From NCBI GenBank assembly GCA_035771165.1, contig JAWNZC010000222.1, forward strand, positions 558,001-622,000: 64,000 bases of DNA. The letters run 5' to 3'. A model generated the notes under the pieces. It worked only from the letters and a program-made list of their open reading frames with translations, was not told where the DNA came from and did not search any database. The stretch comes from Paragorgia papillata. Taxonomy: Eukaryota; Cnidaria; Anthozoa; Scleralcyonacea; Coralliidae. Made by a program: the position numbers and the translations under genes. The first letter of the stretch is position 1, and each line of letters opens with the position of its first letter. Positions 19,440 to 31,290 of this stretch are shown piece after piece.

Positions 19440-20770
19440 ACCCCTTAATAACTATTTTACTCGTCAAAGAGAGAACTATCAGTCATCCTAGGCAGCAATG
19501 AGTTAACAAGTGATTAACCCATTCCTGCCTGAGCTGGTCAAAAATGGTTCCTTTATTGTTTTAACTGTGTCTAACATCAGATGATTTTACTCATCAAAGA
19601 GAGAACCCTCAGACATCTTAGGCAGCAATGAGTTAACAAATGATTAACCCATTCCTGCCTGAGCTGGTCAAAAATGGTTCCTTTATTGTTTTACTGTGTC
19701 TAACACCAGATGATTTTCTCATCAAAGAGAGAACCCTCAGCCATCCTAGACAGCAATGAGTTAACAAGTGATTAACCCATTCCTGCCTGAGATGGTCAAA
19801 AATGGTCCCTTTATTGTTTTACTCTGTTTGACACCAGATTATTTTACTGTGTCTAACATCAGACTATTTTACTCTGTCTAACACCAGACTATTTTACTGT
19901 GTCTAACATCAGACTATTTTACTCTGTCTAACACCAGACTATTTTACTCTGTCTAACATCAGACTATTTTACTCTGTCTAACACTAGACTATTTTACTGT
20001 GTCTAACATCAGACTATTTTACTCTGTCTAACACCAGACTATATTTTACTCGTCAAAGGGAGAACCCTCAGACATCCTAAGAAGCAATGGGTTAATATTA
20101 GTCTTAACAAGTTCCATTAAGATCATATATGAACTACTAGACCCTATACATACAGAATAAAAGTATTTTTACCTGAACCTGTAGCTTTACCAATCCCTTT
20201 CGTGAATGCCTCAACCACTTCTGTAAAAAACAGGAAAAAGATGAATCTCAACAAAAAACATTTTGGGTCTTTTATATAAGTTTCAAAGCAAACCTATAAG
20301 CCAATTACTAGAAAAGGTTGCTAAATATGCACCTGATTATTATTGTTCACACAGTTTGACGACAAAAGCTAGTACTACCAGTAGTTAGCTAAATACGTTT
20401 TAAATACGTCAAAAATGGTTCCTTTATTAATTTACTCTGTCTAACACCAGATGATTTTACTCATCAAAGAGAGAACCCTCCGACATCCTAGGCAGCAATG
20501 AGTTAACAAGTGATTAACCCATTCCTGCCTGAGCTGACCTGGCCAAAAATGGTTCCTTTTATTGTTTTACTCTGTCTAACACCAGATGACTTTACTCATC
20601 AAAGAGAGAACCCTCAGAAATCCTAGACAGCAATGAGTTAACAAGTGATTAACCTACTCCTGCTTGAGCTGGTCAAAAATGGTCCATTTATTGTTTTACT
20701 CTAACACCAGACGGTTTTTACTCGTCAAAGGGAGAATCCTCAGCCATCCTGTCTGAGCCGTCCAAAAAAC
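19440..20770. repeat. Tandem TTAA-flanked MITE array with embedded minisatellite
   Basis: Units run from TTAACCCATTCCTGCCTGAG to CTAGGCAGCAATGAGTTAA (inverted ends), with GGTCAAAAATGGTTCCTTTA and one or more 25-bp minisatellite units inside. About five units occur at 19500-20760. 19826-20042 shows local minisatellite expansion. The block 20040-20345 duplicates 18951-19205 including a 48-bp exon. Confidence 0.7.
20173..20220 (-). CDS. 48-bp exon, upstream duplicate
   Basis: On minus: acceptor TTTTTTACAG, 48 nt, donor GTAAAAATAC. It encodes VVEAFTKGIGKATGS, one residue different from the copy at 19064-19111. The preceding large exon ends PPK plus one nt at 22142, so the junction codon is GAA. 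Function unknown; it is a short linker between COR and death domains. Confidence 0.65.
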
Positions 20771-20826
20771 TACCTCTTTGTTGTCATGGCAATAGAAGTG
20801 TTACTAAAATGTTGTAAGTAATATCA

Positions 20827-21179
20827 CAGGGAGCCCAACTCTGACGCCTCGTGATGGTCCTTCCTCTTTTTTTGTTTTATTATATTGAGCTTCTAACTGA
20901 AAACCGACACCGCTTAACAGTTGTGTAAGCTGGTTAACAGTTGGTAATATATGCATATATATGCAAATTGCAGCGCACGGTAATTTGAAACTCGAAACAG
21001 CTGTTGGGCTTCTGTGCCACGTGAATGGCGATAAGGCCTGCATAATATATGCATATATTACCAACTGTTAACCAGCTTACACAACTGTTAAGCGGCCTCG
21101 GTTTTCAGTCAGAAGCTCAATATAATAAAACAAAAAAAGAGGAAGGACCATCACAGGCGTCAGAGTTGGGCTCCCTGTG
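20827..21179. mobile_element. Stand-alone copy of the ATATGCATATA hairpin element
   Basis: CACAGGGAGCCCAACTCTGA at the left is inverted at the right end, and the arms pair almost fully around a centre near 21040. It matches the nested hairpin 3250-3852. TAATA adjoins both ends and may be the target duplication. Confidence 0.7.
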
Positions 21180-21502
21180 GTAATACGGTATATCATACAC
21201 GAGAAGCCGTTTATTACCTGATTTTGAACACCGAGACAATAAACGGCTTTCAAGTGTATGCTATATGTAGCTTCTAAACGAATCAGTATTTAAAGAGAAA
21301 ATTGAGGGTGAAAATTAACTTGTCATAATTTATGGGAGTTTATTACCACATTTACAAACTCCATCTCGGTAACTGATTTGCATTGTGTTTTCCTTCTGAA
21401 ATATTAACGAGTTTGCGAATTCAGTTTCTCAACCTGACAAATTCATTTGATAAAGTTTGTCGAGCAACTTACTGTTTTGAATTGGAATAGTGTTTTTATA
21501 AG

Positions 21503-21900
21503 TAATAGCATGGCATTGACGTTGACTAGTGATTAAATGTACCTGAAAGCAAAGGAGGTTTAGTGCCCGAGGAAGTTTTACTAAACCTCCCAAAGGTTGA
21601 GGGACATTTAATCACTAATCAACCGAAATGCCATGCTATCATTTTGTAATATTACAGTTACAGAGGAAGAAGGAGTGTAAAAGAAGAATGCTCTTGGTGC
21701 AATTAATACTATGGGAATTCGATAAGTGTTCACTTCATGTATTTGTTAGTTAATATATGCAGAAGCGAACTTTGGCGTAAACATTAGGTATGATTAAGTT
21801 ACTAATCTTACCTAATCTTTATGCATCGGTTTATTTAGAGAATAAATGTCCCTGTGGGAACAATGAAAACTGAGGTGGTCGTGATATTACACTAATAATC
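21503..21900. mobile_element. MITE pair-unit (copy 1) with TIR AATAGCATGGCATT
   Basis: 21507-21641 is a TIR element with near-perfect 35-bp ends (ATGGCATTGACGTTGACTAG... and inverse). The following 260 bp, including GAATTCGATAAGTGTTCACT, are shared with 28319-28780, so both were copied as one repeat. Non-coding. Confidence 0.7.
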
Positions 21901-22141
21901 ATACTTCACATTGGTTGTTAAAAAACCTGAAAACTAATCAAATTCCAAACACGAAGATTCCAAGAAATAAATTTCATCAAATGAATTGGTCAGATTAAGG
22001 AAATCAATTGCAACAATATTTTAATAACACTCTTTGCCGCGACAGTAACATTTTCCCTTTAGAAATCTTTCAGCCGTACACCAACATTTCAATATTTTTT
22101 ATTTGTATATAGAAAACCTGGTACGATTAAAAGAATATTAC

Positions 22142-25100
22142 CTTTTGGAGGAAAGACCAGTTCGTTTGTGACTTTATCATAGCCAGGTCGAGAAATCTTT
22201 TTGCAGAACAAGGGTTTATTGTAGCTGTCTGGAGCTTTCAGGAGCCTCTCGAAGTCCATTTCATGATGACACTTGTTACATTGATCACATTTATTGTAAA
22301 TGTTATAGCGAAGTTCTGGCCACAACTCCTTCACCATTTTTGCAAAGATCTGGTGGAGATGTATGAGTGCCTCCCACATGGTATTTAGTTGACCATGTTT
22401 TCCCTATCCTGGTAGAAAACTCAATCTTATCAATTTCAGAACCAATCTTGGTTACGCAGAATTTAACTTCATCTGGGTCACCCTTGTTGTAAACGCCAAC
22501 AAATCCTTCCTTCCAATGAAACATGTAGTCAGAACGTGGGTGGCAACGGACCATTTGTCGTTGAAATAGACCAACTGGGACACGACTATGAAATTCGTAT
22601 GTGCTCTTTGTTTCCCGCTGGTCTACTGGTAATTTTTCTGGCCATTCATCTAGAATGGTATCAGGATGGGTTTCAGGCATTAGTGCTGGGATAAAGGTGT
22701 ATCTCTTGTTGATTTCTTTTCCCTCATACTCAGCTTCTTTCAGCGTCATTTCATAACCCACATCAAAATGATAGAGTAGAGGAGCAAGCTTCTTAAAGTC
22801 AGCTTCTTCAGGAACAGCATCATACCAAATACACCGCAAGAGAGATTCTGAAAGCAGCCCATCCTTAATCAATTCTCCCTTCTCGTTATCAAATTTCGTA
22901 CTATCCATGTTACAAGCTTTAAAAACTTTTTTGTGTATTGCAGGTGAGAAGGCAAATCATGATGAACGACATCTTTAATCAACATGATAAGCCATTGGGG
23001 ATCTAGAAAGACAAGCTCTTTTAGCTGTTCGATGTGTGCGAATCTTAAACACTTTTCCAAGGCCAACAAGATAAAGAAGAATTGAGTTCAAAGTATTTTC
23101 CTTGTCATCAACTTTCTTGAACTCTTGATTGTGTTCACACAACCACTTTTCAAGCTCTTCAAGTTTTAGGTACTTTGTCTTTCCCAAAGTTGCTAACAAT
23201 TTCTCAATTTCTACCCATAATGACGGAAGAGTGTCTTGCAAATGAGGAAAACAAAACTGTGTTACTCCCAGTTCGAAACAGTTCTTGTTTCAACAATTTT
23301 AAGTCAATTATTCGCACGGCTTCAAATTCCCAGGGTTCTTCCTGGACTTTATCTCCAGCTGATGCTGCAACAATAACTGTTTTAGCATTAGCATATTGAT
23401 TGTTCTCCTGTGATGCAAAAACTGTTGGAAGAACAGGTCGATTTCTTAACAATAACTTTAGTTTTGTCAATCCTAAACTTGTCATCAAGATCGGCATTTC
23501 CCTCCAACTCTTTTATATCACTTTCTATTAACTTTATATCCACATCTTCTTGTTCGACAATTTTGGTTAACATTTGACGACACTTATCTTTGACAAGGCT
23601 TGAATCAATACGGTCACATTTTGTTGCAGCCACCACAACAACAGGTCGCAGTACAATGCTCTTTACTTCATCAATCCACTTGCCAGTATTTGCATAATAT
23701 GATTCATCAGTCATTTCATACTCTGAAATATCCACAACCAAAAGAAACAAAGACTTTTCTTCCATAAAGTAATGACTCACAGTTTGGTACTCCATGTGAC
23801 CACCAAAATCCCAGATTTCAAGCTCAAGATCCTTATTTGCAGGATCTGGAAACCACTTTCTGATCTCAATCCCTTCTGTTCTCTCCTCTGGTCTGGTCAA
23901 CCTTGATTCTCCCAACAACAATCCATTAACCAGACTTGTTTTTCCAGCACCAGTATTTCCAATCACCAACAGTCGAAGCCGTTTAGAGTGAGCTTCGCCA
24001 AACTTTGCAATGTCTTGGAAATATTTCAAAATTGCACTAGGACTTTCACAAATAACTTGTGGTGGTGTACCTAGCACGTTGCCTTTGAGGTAAAATTTCA
24101 CATTCCTGTCAATTAAGTTAGTAAAAACTTTCTGACAATTCAGTTAGTCTATTTGACACCACATTTAAACTGACAAGATTGGGAAGTTCAAGTACAGCAT
24201 CTGGCAAAACATGGATGGTGTTGTTCCAAAAGTCCAGATCTTCTAAATTAACGCAATTCTCGAGACCATCCGGGAATTTTTCAAGACTACAGCTCGACAT
24301 ATGCAGCTTTCTTAAATTCTTCAATTTAGCAATTGAAAATGGCAGCTTACCAAGGTTGGCGTTGTCGAAAAGGACCAGATCTTCTAAATTAACGCAATTC
24401 TCGAGACCATCCGGGAATTTTTCAAGACTACAGCCCGACATATCCAGCTTTCTTAAATTCTTCAATTTAGCAATTGAAAATGGCAGCTTACCAAGGTTGG
24501 CGTTGTCGGAAAGGACCAGATCTTCTAAATTAACGCAATTCTCGAGACCATCAGGGAATTTTTCAAGACTACAGTTCGACATATCCAGCTTTCTTAAATT
24601 CTTCAATTTAGCAATTGAAAATGGCAGCTTACCAAGGTTGGCGCTGCGGGAAAGGAACAGATCTTCTAAATTAACGCAATTCTCGAGGACCATCAGGGAA
24701 TTTTTCAAGACTACAGTTCTCCATATACAGCTTTCTTAAATTCTTCAATTTAGGAATTGAAAATGGCAGCTTACCAAGGTTGGCGTTGTCGGCAAGGTCC
24801 AGATCTTCTAAATTAACGCAATTCTCGAGACCATCCGGGAATTTTTCAAGACTACAGTTCCACATATTCAGCGATCTTAAATTCTTCAATTTAGGAATTG
24901 AAAATGGCAGCTTACCAAGGTTGGCGTTGTCGGAAAGGACCAGATCTTCTAAATTAACGCAATTCTCGAGACCATCCGGGAATTTTTCAAGACTACAGCT
25001 CCACATAGCCAGCTTTCTTAAATTCTTCAATTTAGGAATTGAAAATGGCAGCTTACCAAGGTTGGTGTTTGTAGGAAAGGTTCAGATCTTCTAAATTAAC

Positions 25101-26828
25101 GCAATTCTCGAGACTATCCGGTAATTTTTCAAGACTGCAGCTCGACATATCCAGCTTTCCTTAAATTCTTCGATTTAGCAATTGAAAATGGCAGCTTACC
25201 AAGGTTGGCGTTGTTGAAAAGGTTCAGATCTTCTAAATTAACGCAATTCTCGAGACTATCCGGTAATTTTTCAAGACTACAGCTCGACATATCCAGCTTT
25301 CTTAAATTCTTCAATTTAGCAATTGAAAATGGCAGCTTACGCTTACCAAGGTTGGCGTTGCCGGAAAGGTTCAGATCTTCTAAATTAACGCAATTCTCGA
25401 GACCATCCGGGAATTTTTCAAGACTACAGTACCTCATATCCAGCTTTCTTAAATTCTTCAATTTAGCAATTGAAAATGGCAGCTTACCAAGGTTGGCGTT
25501 CTTGGCAAGGAACAGATCTTCTAAATTAACGCAATTCTCGAGACCATCCGGGAATTTTTCAAGACTACAGCTCGACATATTCAGCGATCTTAAATTCTTC
25601 AATTTAGCAAATGAAAATGGCAGCTTACCAAGGTTGGCGTTGAGGGAAAGGAACAGATCTTCTAAATTAACGCAATTCTCGAGACCATCAGGAACTGTTT
25701 CAAGGGCACATGAACTCATTCTAAGCTCTTTCAAATTCTTGAGCCCAGTAATCGAAAATGGCTGCTTACCAAGCTTGGGATTGTCGCCAAGATTTAAAGC
25801 TTCCAAACTGGTGTGATCTTCAAGCCCTTGTGGATATGTATGCAGGTTACAAGCGAAAATTGCTAGTCGTTTGAGTTTCACAAGTTCACAAAAAGAAATT
25901 GATTGATCGTGGAAATCATTGTAATATAACCCAAGTACCTCTAGCTGCTTCATCTTGGTTATAGCCGAAGGTAAGGACTTTAATCCACAGTTAAACAGGA
26001 CAAGTTTACGAAGATTTAAAACACTACACGACAATTCAAAATTATTACCCAACGGATTAATCATAGAAAAATAATTCTTGAAGATTGTGTAGTTGATCCA
26101 TTCCAGTAGGTAAAATCTTCTCCCCTTTGGCACATAACAAGAACCTTTGAAGGTTTGTCATTCCTTCAAGCGGAATTGTGCTACATTCTGATGATGCTCG
26201 AAGCTGGGTTAGATTTTTATCCGACGTTTCTAGAATAATATCCTGATTACCAATTTCAGGAAAATTTTCGATTGTTTTTCCCCTAGGGTAATACCCATAA
26301 TGACCAACATTTACAGTTAACGTGTCTCCTGGTTCCCCACTTGCGATTACCAGTTCTTCCACACCAGAAACCGTGCATTGGTCTAGACAAGCAAGGTGCA
26401 TCAGGTTTAAAATACCTCACCTTCAGCCTCCGCAGCAATTTCTTCCATCTTTGTAAGGTAAATGGATCTCGGTTTAATGCTTGACATTGTATGTCCAAAC
26501 AAATAAAGCCATTTTCATCAGTTTTGATTTCACATGACTTCCACACATATTTGTTGTGCTGGTGTTTCTTGTCAGGATTAAGATCACTCCATTCGTCATA
26601 CAGACTAACTGAAGTATATTTACCCAAGTCATCGATACTACATTGCAGAAACTCTGCCACATCTCTATGAAAAAGCATGATGTCCTTGATCATGGGATGA
26701 TTCAATAGTTCCCGAGGAATAGTATCTTTCACAAAACCTGCATCTCTTAAATCCATTACACATTTTCCATCCACATTGTTGGACCAACACTCGACACCGT
26801 TAACGGTAAAAGAAATGTTGCCACTCAT
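22142..26828 (-). CDS. LRR-Roc-COR (Roco family) protein, large 5' exon with frameshifts
   Basis: The ATG at 26828-26826 opens a frame encoding about 140 residues of unrecognised N-terminus, then leucine-rich repeats (about 26150-24120), a Roc GTPase domain (24101-23390) and a COR domain with a Cys-rich end (CDQCNKCHHEMDF), ending at the donor CCAAAAG|GTAATA. Roco proteins are GTP-regulated scaffolds. With the downstream death domains this resembles LRR-Roc-COR-Death signalling proteins of invertebrates. About 11 single-base shifts break the frame (near 26405, 26075, 25157, 25073, 24689, 24128, 23455, 23270, 23050, 22925 and 22375). Several lie at T or A runs. Since splice sites and phases remain intact, assembly indels or very recent decay are both possible. 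Confidence 0.75.
23390..24101 (-). other. Roc (Ras of complex) GTPase domain within the Roco gene
   Basis: The segment shows G1 P-loop GNTGAGKTS, a switch II region WDFGGHMEYQ (DFGG in place of the usual DxxG), and G4 TKCD. The order and spacing fit a Roc domain, which binds and hydrolyses GTP. The adjacent COR domain (23390-22142) contains the characteristic VFLDPQWLIMLIKDV segment. Confidence 0.85.
24180..25800 (-). repeat. Homogenised 141-bp leucine-rich-repeat array, 11 units
   Basis: ACGCAATTCTCGAGA occurs at 24251, 24392, 24533, 24674, 24816, 24957, 25099, 25241, 25388, 25529 and 25670: a 141-bp period (47 codons, two LRRs), with three single-base insertions and one in-frame 6-bp insertion. 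Each unit encodes ENCVNLEDLxLxxNANLGKL then FSIAKLKNLRKLDMSSCSLE. Near-identity at silent sites implies recent unequal exchange or gene conversion. Edge repeats toward 26000 are more diverged. Confidence 0.9.
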
Positions 26829-26989
26829 TCTGAAGACTTAATTTCAGCGACACAAAATATGATTTCTTGAATGTTAACTGCTGTCCGCAGTCTTGACAAA
26901 CCTCGATGTATTAATAAAAGTAAAAATAATCATCATAAACTTAATTGTGAAAGACAAATTAATTACAACAAGAAAAAAAATATGTTGCT

Positions 26990-28135
26990 TTCCAGGAACT
27001 GTACTTTGAAATGAAATTTGAACTGGATTTTGACTGTACTTTGAAATGAAATTTGAACTGGATTTTGACTGTACTTTGAAATGAAATTTGAACTGGATTT
27101 TGACTGTACTTTGGAATGAAAGTTGGATTGGATTTTGACTGTACTTTGGAATGAAAATTGGACTGGATGTTTTGACTGTACTTTGGAATGAAAGTTGGAC
27201 TGGTCTTTGACTGTAGTTTGGAATGAACGTTGAACTGGATGTTGAACTGTACTGAATATTGAATGTTGGATTTGATGTTTGACTGTACTTTGGAATGAAA
27301 GTTGGATTGGATGTTTTGACTGTACTTTGGAATGAGTGTTGGATTTGATGTTTGACTGTACTTCGGAATGAACGTTGAACTAGATGTTGTACTGTACTTT
27401 GGAATGAACGTTGGACAGGATGTTTGACTGTACTTTGGAATTGATCATTGGACTGGATGTTTGACTGTACTTTGGAATGAACGTTGAACTAGATGCTGTA
27501 CTGTACTTTGGAATGAAAGTTGGATTGGATGTTTGACTGTACTTTGGAATGAGTGTTGGATTTGATGTTTGACTGTACTTCGGAATGAATGTTGAACTAG
27601 ATGTTGTACTGTACTTTGGAATGAACGTTGGACAGGATGTTTGACTGTACTTTGGAATTGATCATTGGACTGGATGTTTGACTGTACTTTGGAATGAACG
27701 TTGAACTAGATGCTGTACTGTACTTTGGAATGAACGTTGGATGGGATGTTTGACTGTACTTTGTAATTGATAATTGGACTGGATGTTTGACTGTACTTTG
27801 GAATGAAAGTTGGACTTTATGTTTGACTGTAGTTTGGAATGAAAGTTAGATTGGATTTTTGAATGTACTTTGGAGTAGAGGTTCAACTAAATGTTTGATT
27901 ACTTTAGAATAGAGTTTGGACAGGACGTATGACTGGATGTTTGAATAAATACTTGTCTGAACTTTGAATTGGTCTTTGGATTGATCTTTGAATTGGACGC
28001 TGGACTATACTTTGGAATGCAATTTGTAGTTTGAGCAGGACTTTGGATTGAACTTTGGACAGTACTTTGTGCTAGGTTTTGGACTGGACTGGTCTGGACT
28101 TTCGACTTGACTTTGAACAGGACTCTGGACTGGAC
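26990..28135. repeat. Degenerate 35-45-bp minisatellite (GACTGTACTTTGGAATGAA)
   Basis: About 28 units built on GACTGTACTTTGGAATGAA + (A/C)GTTGGACTGGATGTTT. Units at 27480-27740 repeat the order of 27290-27520, a higher-order duplication of about 250 bp. The His/Gln/Ser-rich minus ORF is translated repeat. It lies upstream of the Roco start codon. Confidence 0.9.
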
Positions 28136-28318
28136 TGCAGACCTAAGGCCAACAAAAGCCCTAACCCGAATCAGTATGCAATTTATGGTCCTAACAATAA
28201 TAGGCTAACCTAACTCACTGGTAAGTTACATGTATATAGAAAGTAAGAGAGAAGATCAGGTTACTGAATACACTAAATACCAGAGTCTTTTTTAGTTGTT
28301 TTATTTTTAATTTTCATA

Positions 28319-28780
28319 AGTAATAACATGGCATTGAGGTTGATTAGTGATTAAATGTACCCGAAAGCCGAGGGAGGTTTAGTAAAAGTCCTGAGGGCGA
28401 AACCCGAGGCTTGAGGGACATTTAGTTACTAATCAACCGAAATGCCATGCTATCACTTTGTAATATTGCGGTTTCCGAAGAACGAGAGTAAAATAAGAAT
28501 GCTTTTGTTGGAATCAACAACTTCAAAGTCAATAAATTATTGAGTTGTGATTAATACTAATGGGAATTCGATAAGTGTTCACTTCATGTATTTGTTAGTT
28601 ATTATATGCATAAGCGAACTTTGAGGTAAACATTAGGTAGGATTAGTTACTAATCGTACCTAATGCATAAAGATTAGGTGTGATTAGTTACTAATCTTAT
28701 ATAATCTTTATGCATCAGGTTATTTAGAGATATTAAATGTTCTTGTGGGAACAATGAAAACCGAGGTGGCCGTGATATGT
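28319..28780. mobile_element. MITE pair-unit (copy 2)
   Basis: Matches 21503-21900: a 135-bp TIR element (28323-28458; inverted ATGGCATTGAGGTTGATTAG), then the shared flank to 28780. In this copy the TTAGGTGTGATTAGTTACTA stretch is duplicated. Confidence 0.7.
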
Positions 28781-28902
28781 ATGCGTTTTCATAGCGTTTT
28801 TATATTGTTCTCGGTCCTCAGGGGAGCAGAAAACAATGGTCTCATGACCTGAAACAATATGAAAACGCTGGGAAAACGTATACGTGTGGATGTGGCCTAA
28901 GA

Positions 28903-29275
28903 TGCTAGGACGACGACGGCGGGTTAAAACGCAAAAATAAGTTTTACAATTTAAAGAAGTCACAGTTAACTGAGTATTATATTTGATATTTGAAGCTAGT
29001 TTAATGACTTCCAAAACGCCACCAGTATTGCTAAAATGATTGTAGTGTCTGTATTGAAGTCAATCTCAAGCAATAGTTCTCATCTTTTGGCCGTTGACGT
29101 CGTCCTGAAGACGTGAAAAATGCTCTGTGTGGCGTTGTATAAAGAACGAAGACGGTGTTGGGAATACTCTTGGATCTAAAATTTTTCATTCTCTTTGTGT
29201 TGCAAAAATAATTCTTTTGTTTAAAGGACGTCGTCGTTGAGGTTGACGTCGTAGATCTTAAAGTCCTTATTATTT
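28903..29275. repeat. Dispersed repeat, about 370 bp (copy 2)
   Basis: Counterpart of 16318-16690 with CGACGACGGCGGGTTAAAA at the left and GTCGTCGTTGAGGTTGACGT at the right, suggesting weak inverted ends. The stretch 29280-29870 after it is AT-rich and I see no gene or repeat in it. Confidence 0.65.
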
Positions 29276-29870
29276 AATTAAAAGCATGTGTACCGTCATT
29301 ACACTTACGCGCTATTTCATACGCTAATTATCTAATGTTATTCACAAGTTTAAAAATTTGTTAGATAAATACTAAGTAGACCTTACTATATAGTAGAACT
29401 ATCGCAGATATAAAATATCTATAAAAAAGTCAATTATTTGCTGTTACCATGGTGATAATGACGTTGGAACTTTGGTATATTTTCAAATATTGCATAATTG
29501 AAGCGGCATGTCTTCAGTTTGCTTTGGTAATTTTTTTTAAAAATTGCTGAGATGATAGATACTGTTGTGGAGAATATCCATGCACAAAATCAGAGATGGT
29601 TGTATGGACAGATTTTTCGCTATAAAAATTATCGATTTAAAAAAGTTCTGTCTTATGAAAATTTTTTAAAATTATATATACTTTAGAACTTTTTATAAGC
29701 TACATATTTACAAAATTTTAGCAAAATTCATCGAAGAAAACGCCTAAAAGTTTAACATCTATGTCGACGCGATCATAGAATTTCGAATCGACAAGATCGC
29801 TATTTACGCATGCGTAGCGATACCATTTCTAGTCACCAGTCCCCTATTGAAATTTCAGTAGGGAGCCACC

Positions 29871-30344
29871 TTGAAGTGCTTAGTGCGAAAATTAATTTTG
29901 TCTTATTTGAAAGAACACTTTAAATGGTAGAGTAACATATTTTGCAGTTTTTCGTTTCTTTGCTTCGTTCTTGAGATATTTCAGTTTGTTTGATATGCAA
30001 ATTAAACATTGTAACGTCACATGTGCGTAATGAGTTATCGAAAAAAGTTATATATCTTTGCTATTATCAAATATAATCATCACTTGAAGATCTACATGTT
30101 TAGTGTTGTGCATCCACACGCTTCATTCAAATTAATTTGGTTTGATAATAGAAACGATATCTAACCTTTTCTAATAGCTCATTATGCACCTACAACGTCA
30201 CTATATTTAATTTGCATATCAAACAAACTAAGATATCTCAAAAACAAAGCAAGGAAACGAAAAACTGCAAAAGATGTTACTCTATAATTTGAAGTGTTCT
30301 TTCAAATAAGACAAACTTTAATTTTCGTTTCATAGGCACTTCAA
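29871..30344. mobile_element. Palindromic TTAA-type MITE (piggyBac-like ends)
   Basis: Ends TTGAAGTGC...GCACTTCAA bound two arms of about 220 bp, including GAAAATTAATTTTGTCTTAT and inverse. Relatives at 46683-48146, 53425-54290 and 62885-63060 have clear TTAA at the ends. TTAA duplications are typical of piggyBac-type elements; no transposase is present. Confidence 0.7.
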
Positions 30345-30410
30345 TTTAAAAACATCAGTAATTATTGTTAAACAAACATAAAAAGTATATTATATAAATA
30401 TTCCTTTTAG

Positions 30411-30931
30411 TATAAACCATCTAGAAGGGTTGAAGGAACCAATCTTAAGCTTTTGTCTTCCTTTCTTTTTCGGTTCATGGCATTTGGTATGTTCGCGTTT
30501 ACAGTATTCGGCGCAGAACTCCAAGACTACATCGAAGCCTTGGTGATGGTTATAATCCTGTTCTAGGAGCACTTTATTTCTTTGGGTTTGTTGGTTTGAA
30601 TGTTTTTATTCTGATGAACATGTTCCTCGCCATCATTAACGACTCATACGCTGAAGTTCAAGACGAGGAAAAGGACGCGGAAAACGAATACGAAGTACTG
30701 GACTACGTCGTGAAAAAACTACAAACAACTTTCAAAAAGAAATCCGCAAAAAAAATCAAAAGTTGCTCCCAAAAAAGTGAAAAGAAACCGCATTATGTTA
30801 GTTTCAAGGAATCGAACGAAAAACCTTTGTTATCGTTTAACGAAACTTGCCTTTTGGAACTGGAGTCGTGTGAAAAAAGATTAGATAATCTTCTGAATGT
30901 GTCGATGAAGGAGAAAACAGTGACATTGTGA
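30411..30931 (+). pseudogene. Polycystin-family (TRPP-like) channel C-terminal fragment
   Basis: After an acceptor TTCCTTTTAG at 30410, one frame gives an S5-like segment (FLFRFMAFGMFAFTVFGAEL, 30470-30525). A second frame from about 30530 gives LGDGYNPVLGALYFFGFV, then NVFILMNMFLAIINDSYAEV, the pore end and S6 signature of polycystin cation channels, followed by a charged tail KDAENEYEVLDYVVKKL and a stop at 30931. The frame change near 30535 and a pore loop shorter than usual indicate an internal lesion. Upstream exons are not found in this window, so it may be an isolated fragment. Confidence 0.75.
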
Positions 30932-31125
30932 ATGAATTGAACATGCTCTTGTAGCAATGCCCGAGGACAAACAGAATGATTGCTGTTTTCGCATTATCTT
31001 AGCGTTGGAAAGTGTTCCCTTTGAGATAACGGACGAGGACGTCCCCGTGGAAGAGAAGTTTGATTAAAGAGATACAAAATGTTTTTAAGGTGAGATTAAT
31101 AATTAAGAAGATAATTTTTTCTATG

Positions 31126-31290
31126 GGGGCTTTCCATTTTCACGGTTAGACAAGTCAGTCCGGTTAAATGGACACGATTCTTTTGAGACCTGGGATGGTC
31201 TGACTGGAAAATTTGGTCCTAATCAAAAGCAAGTCCATTCCGGCCGGACTGATCGGTCTAACCTTGTCAATTGGAAAGCGCCCTATGTCA
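31126..31290. mobile_element. Short MITE with GGGCTTTCCA-type termini
   Basis: GGGGCTTTCCATTTTCACGG at the left and the inverted AATTGGAAAGCGCCC at the right, with GGTTAGAC...GTCTAACC inside; CTATG flanks both ends in part. Likely hAT-like by terminus style. Two direct copies of a 115-bp sequence (31345-31460 and 31568-31685) follow it. Confidence 0.5.

Noticed and set aside
24179..25816. Plus-strand ORFs with RSSKLTQFSRPSGNFSRL repeats
   Set aside because: They are antisense shadows of the minus-strand LRR array. The minus frame matches the LRR consensus and joins Roc-COR.
27662..27886. Minus ORF with KVHSKIQSNFHSKLQSN repeats
   Set aside because: It is a translation of the GACTGTACTTTGGAATGAA minisatellite.
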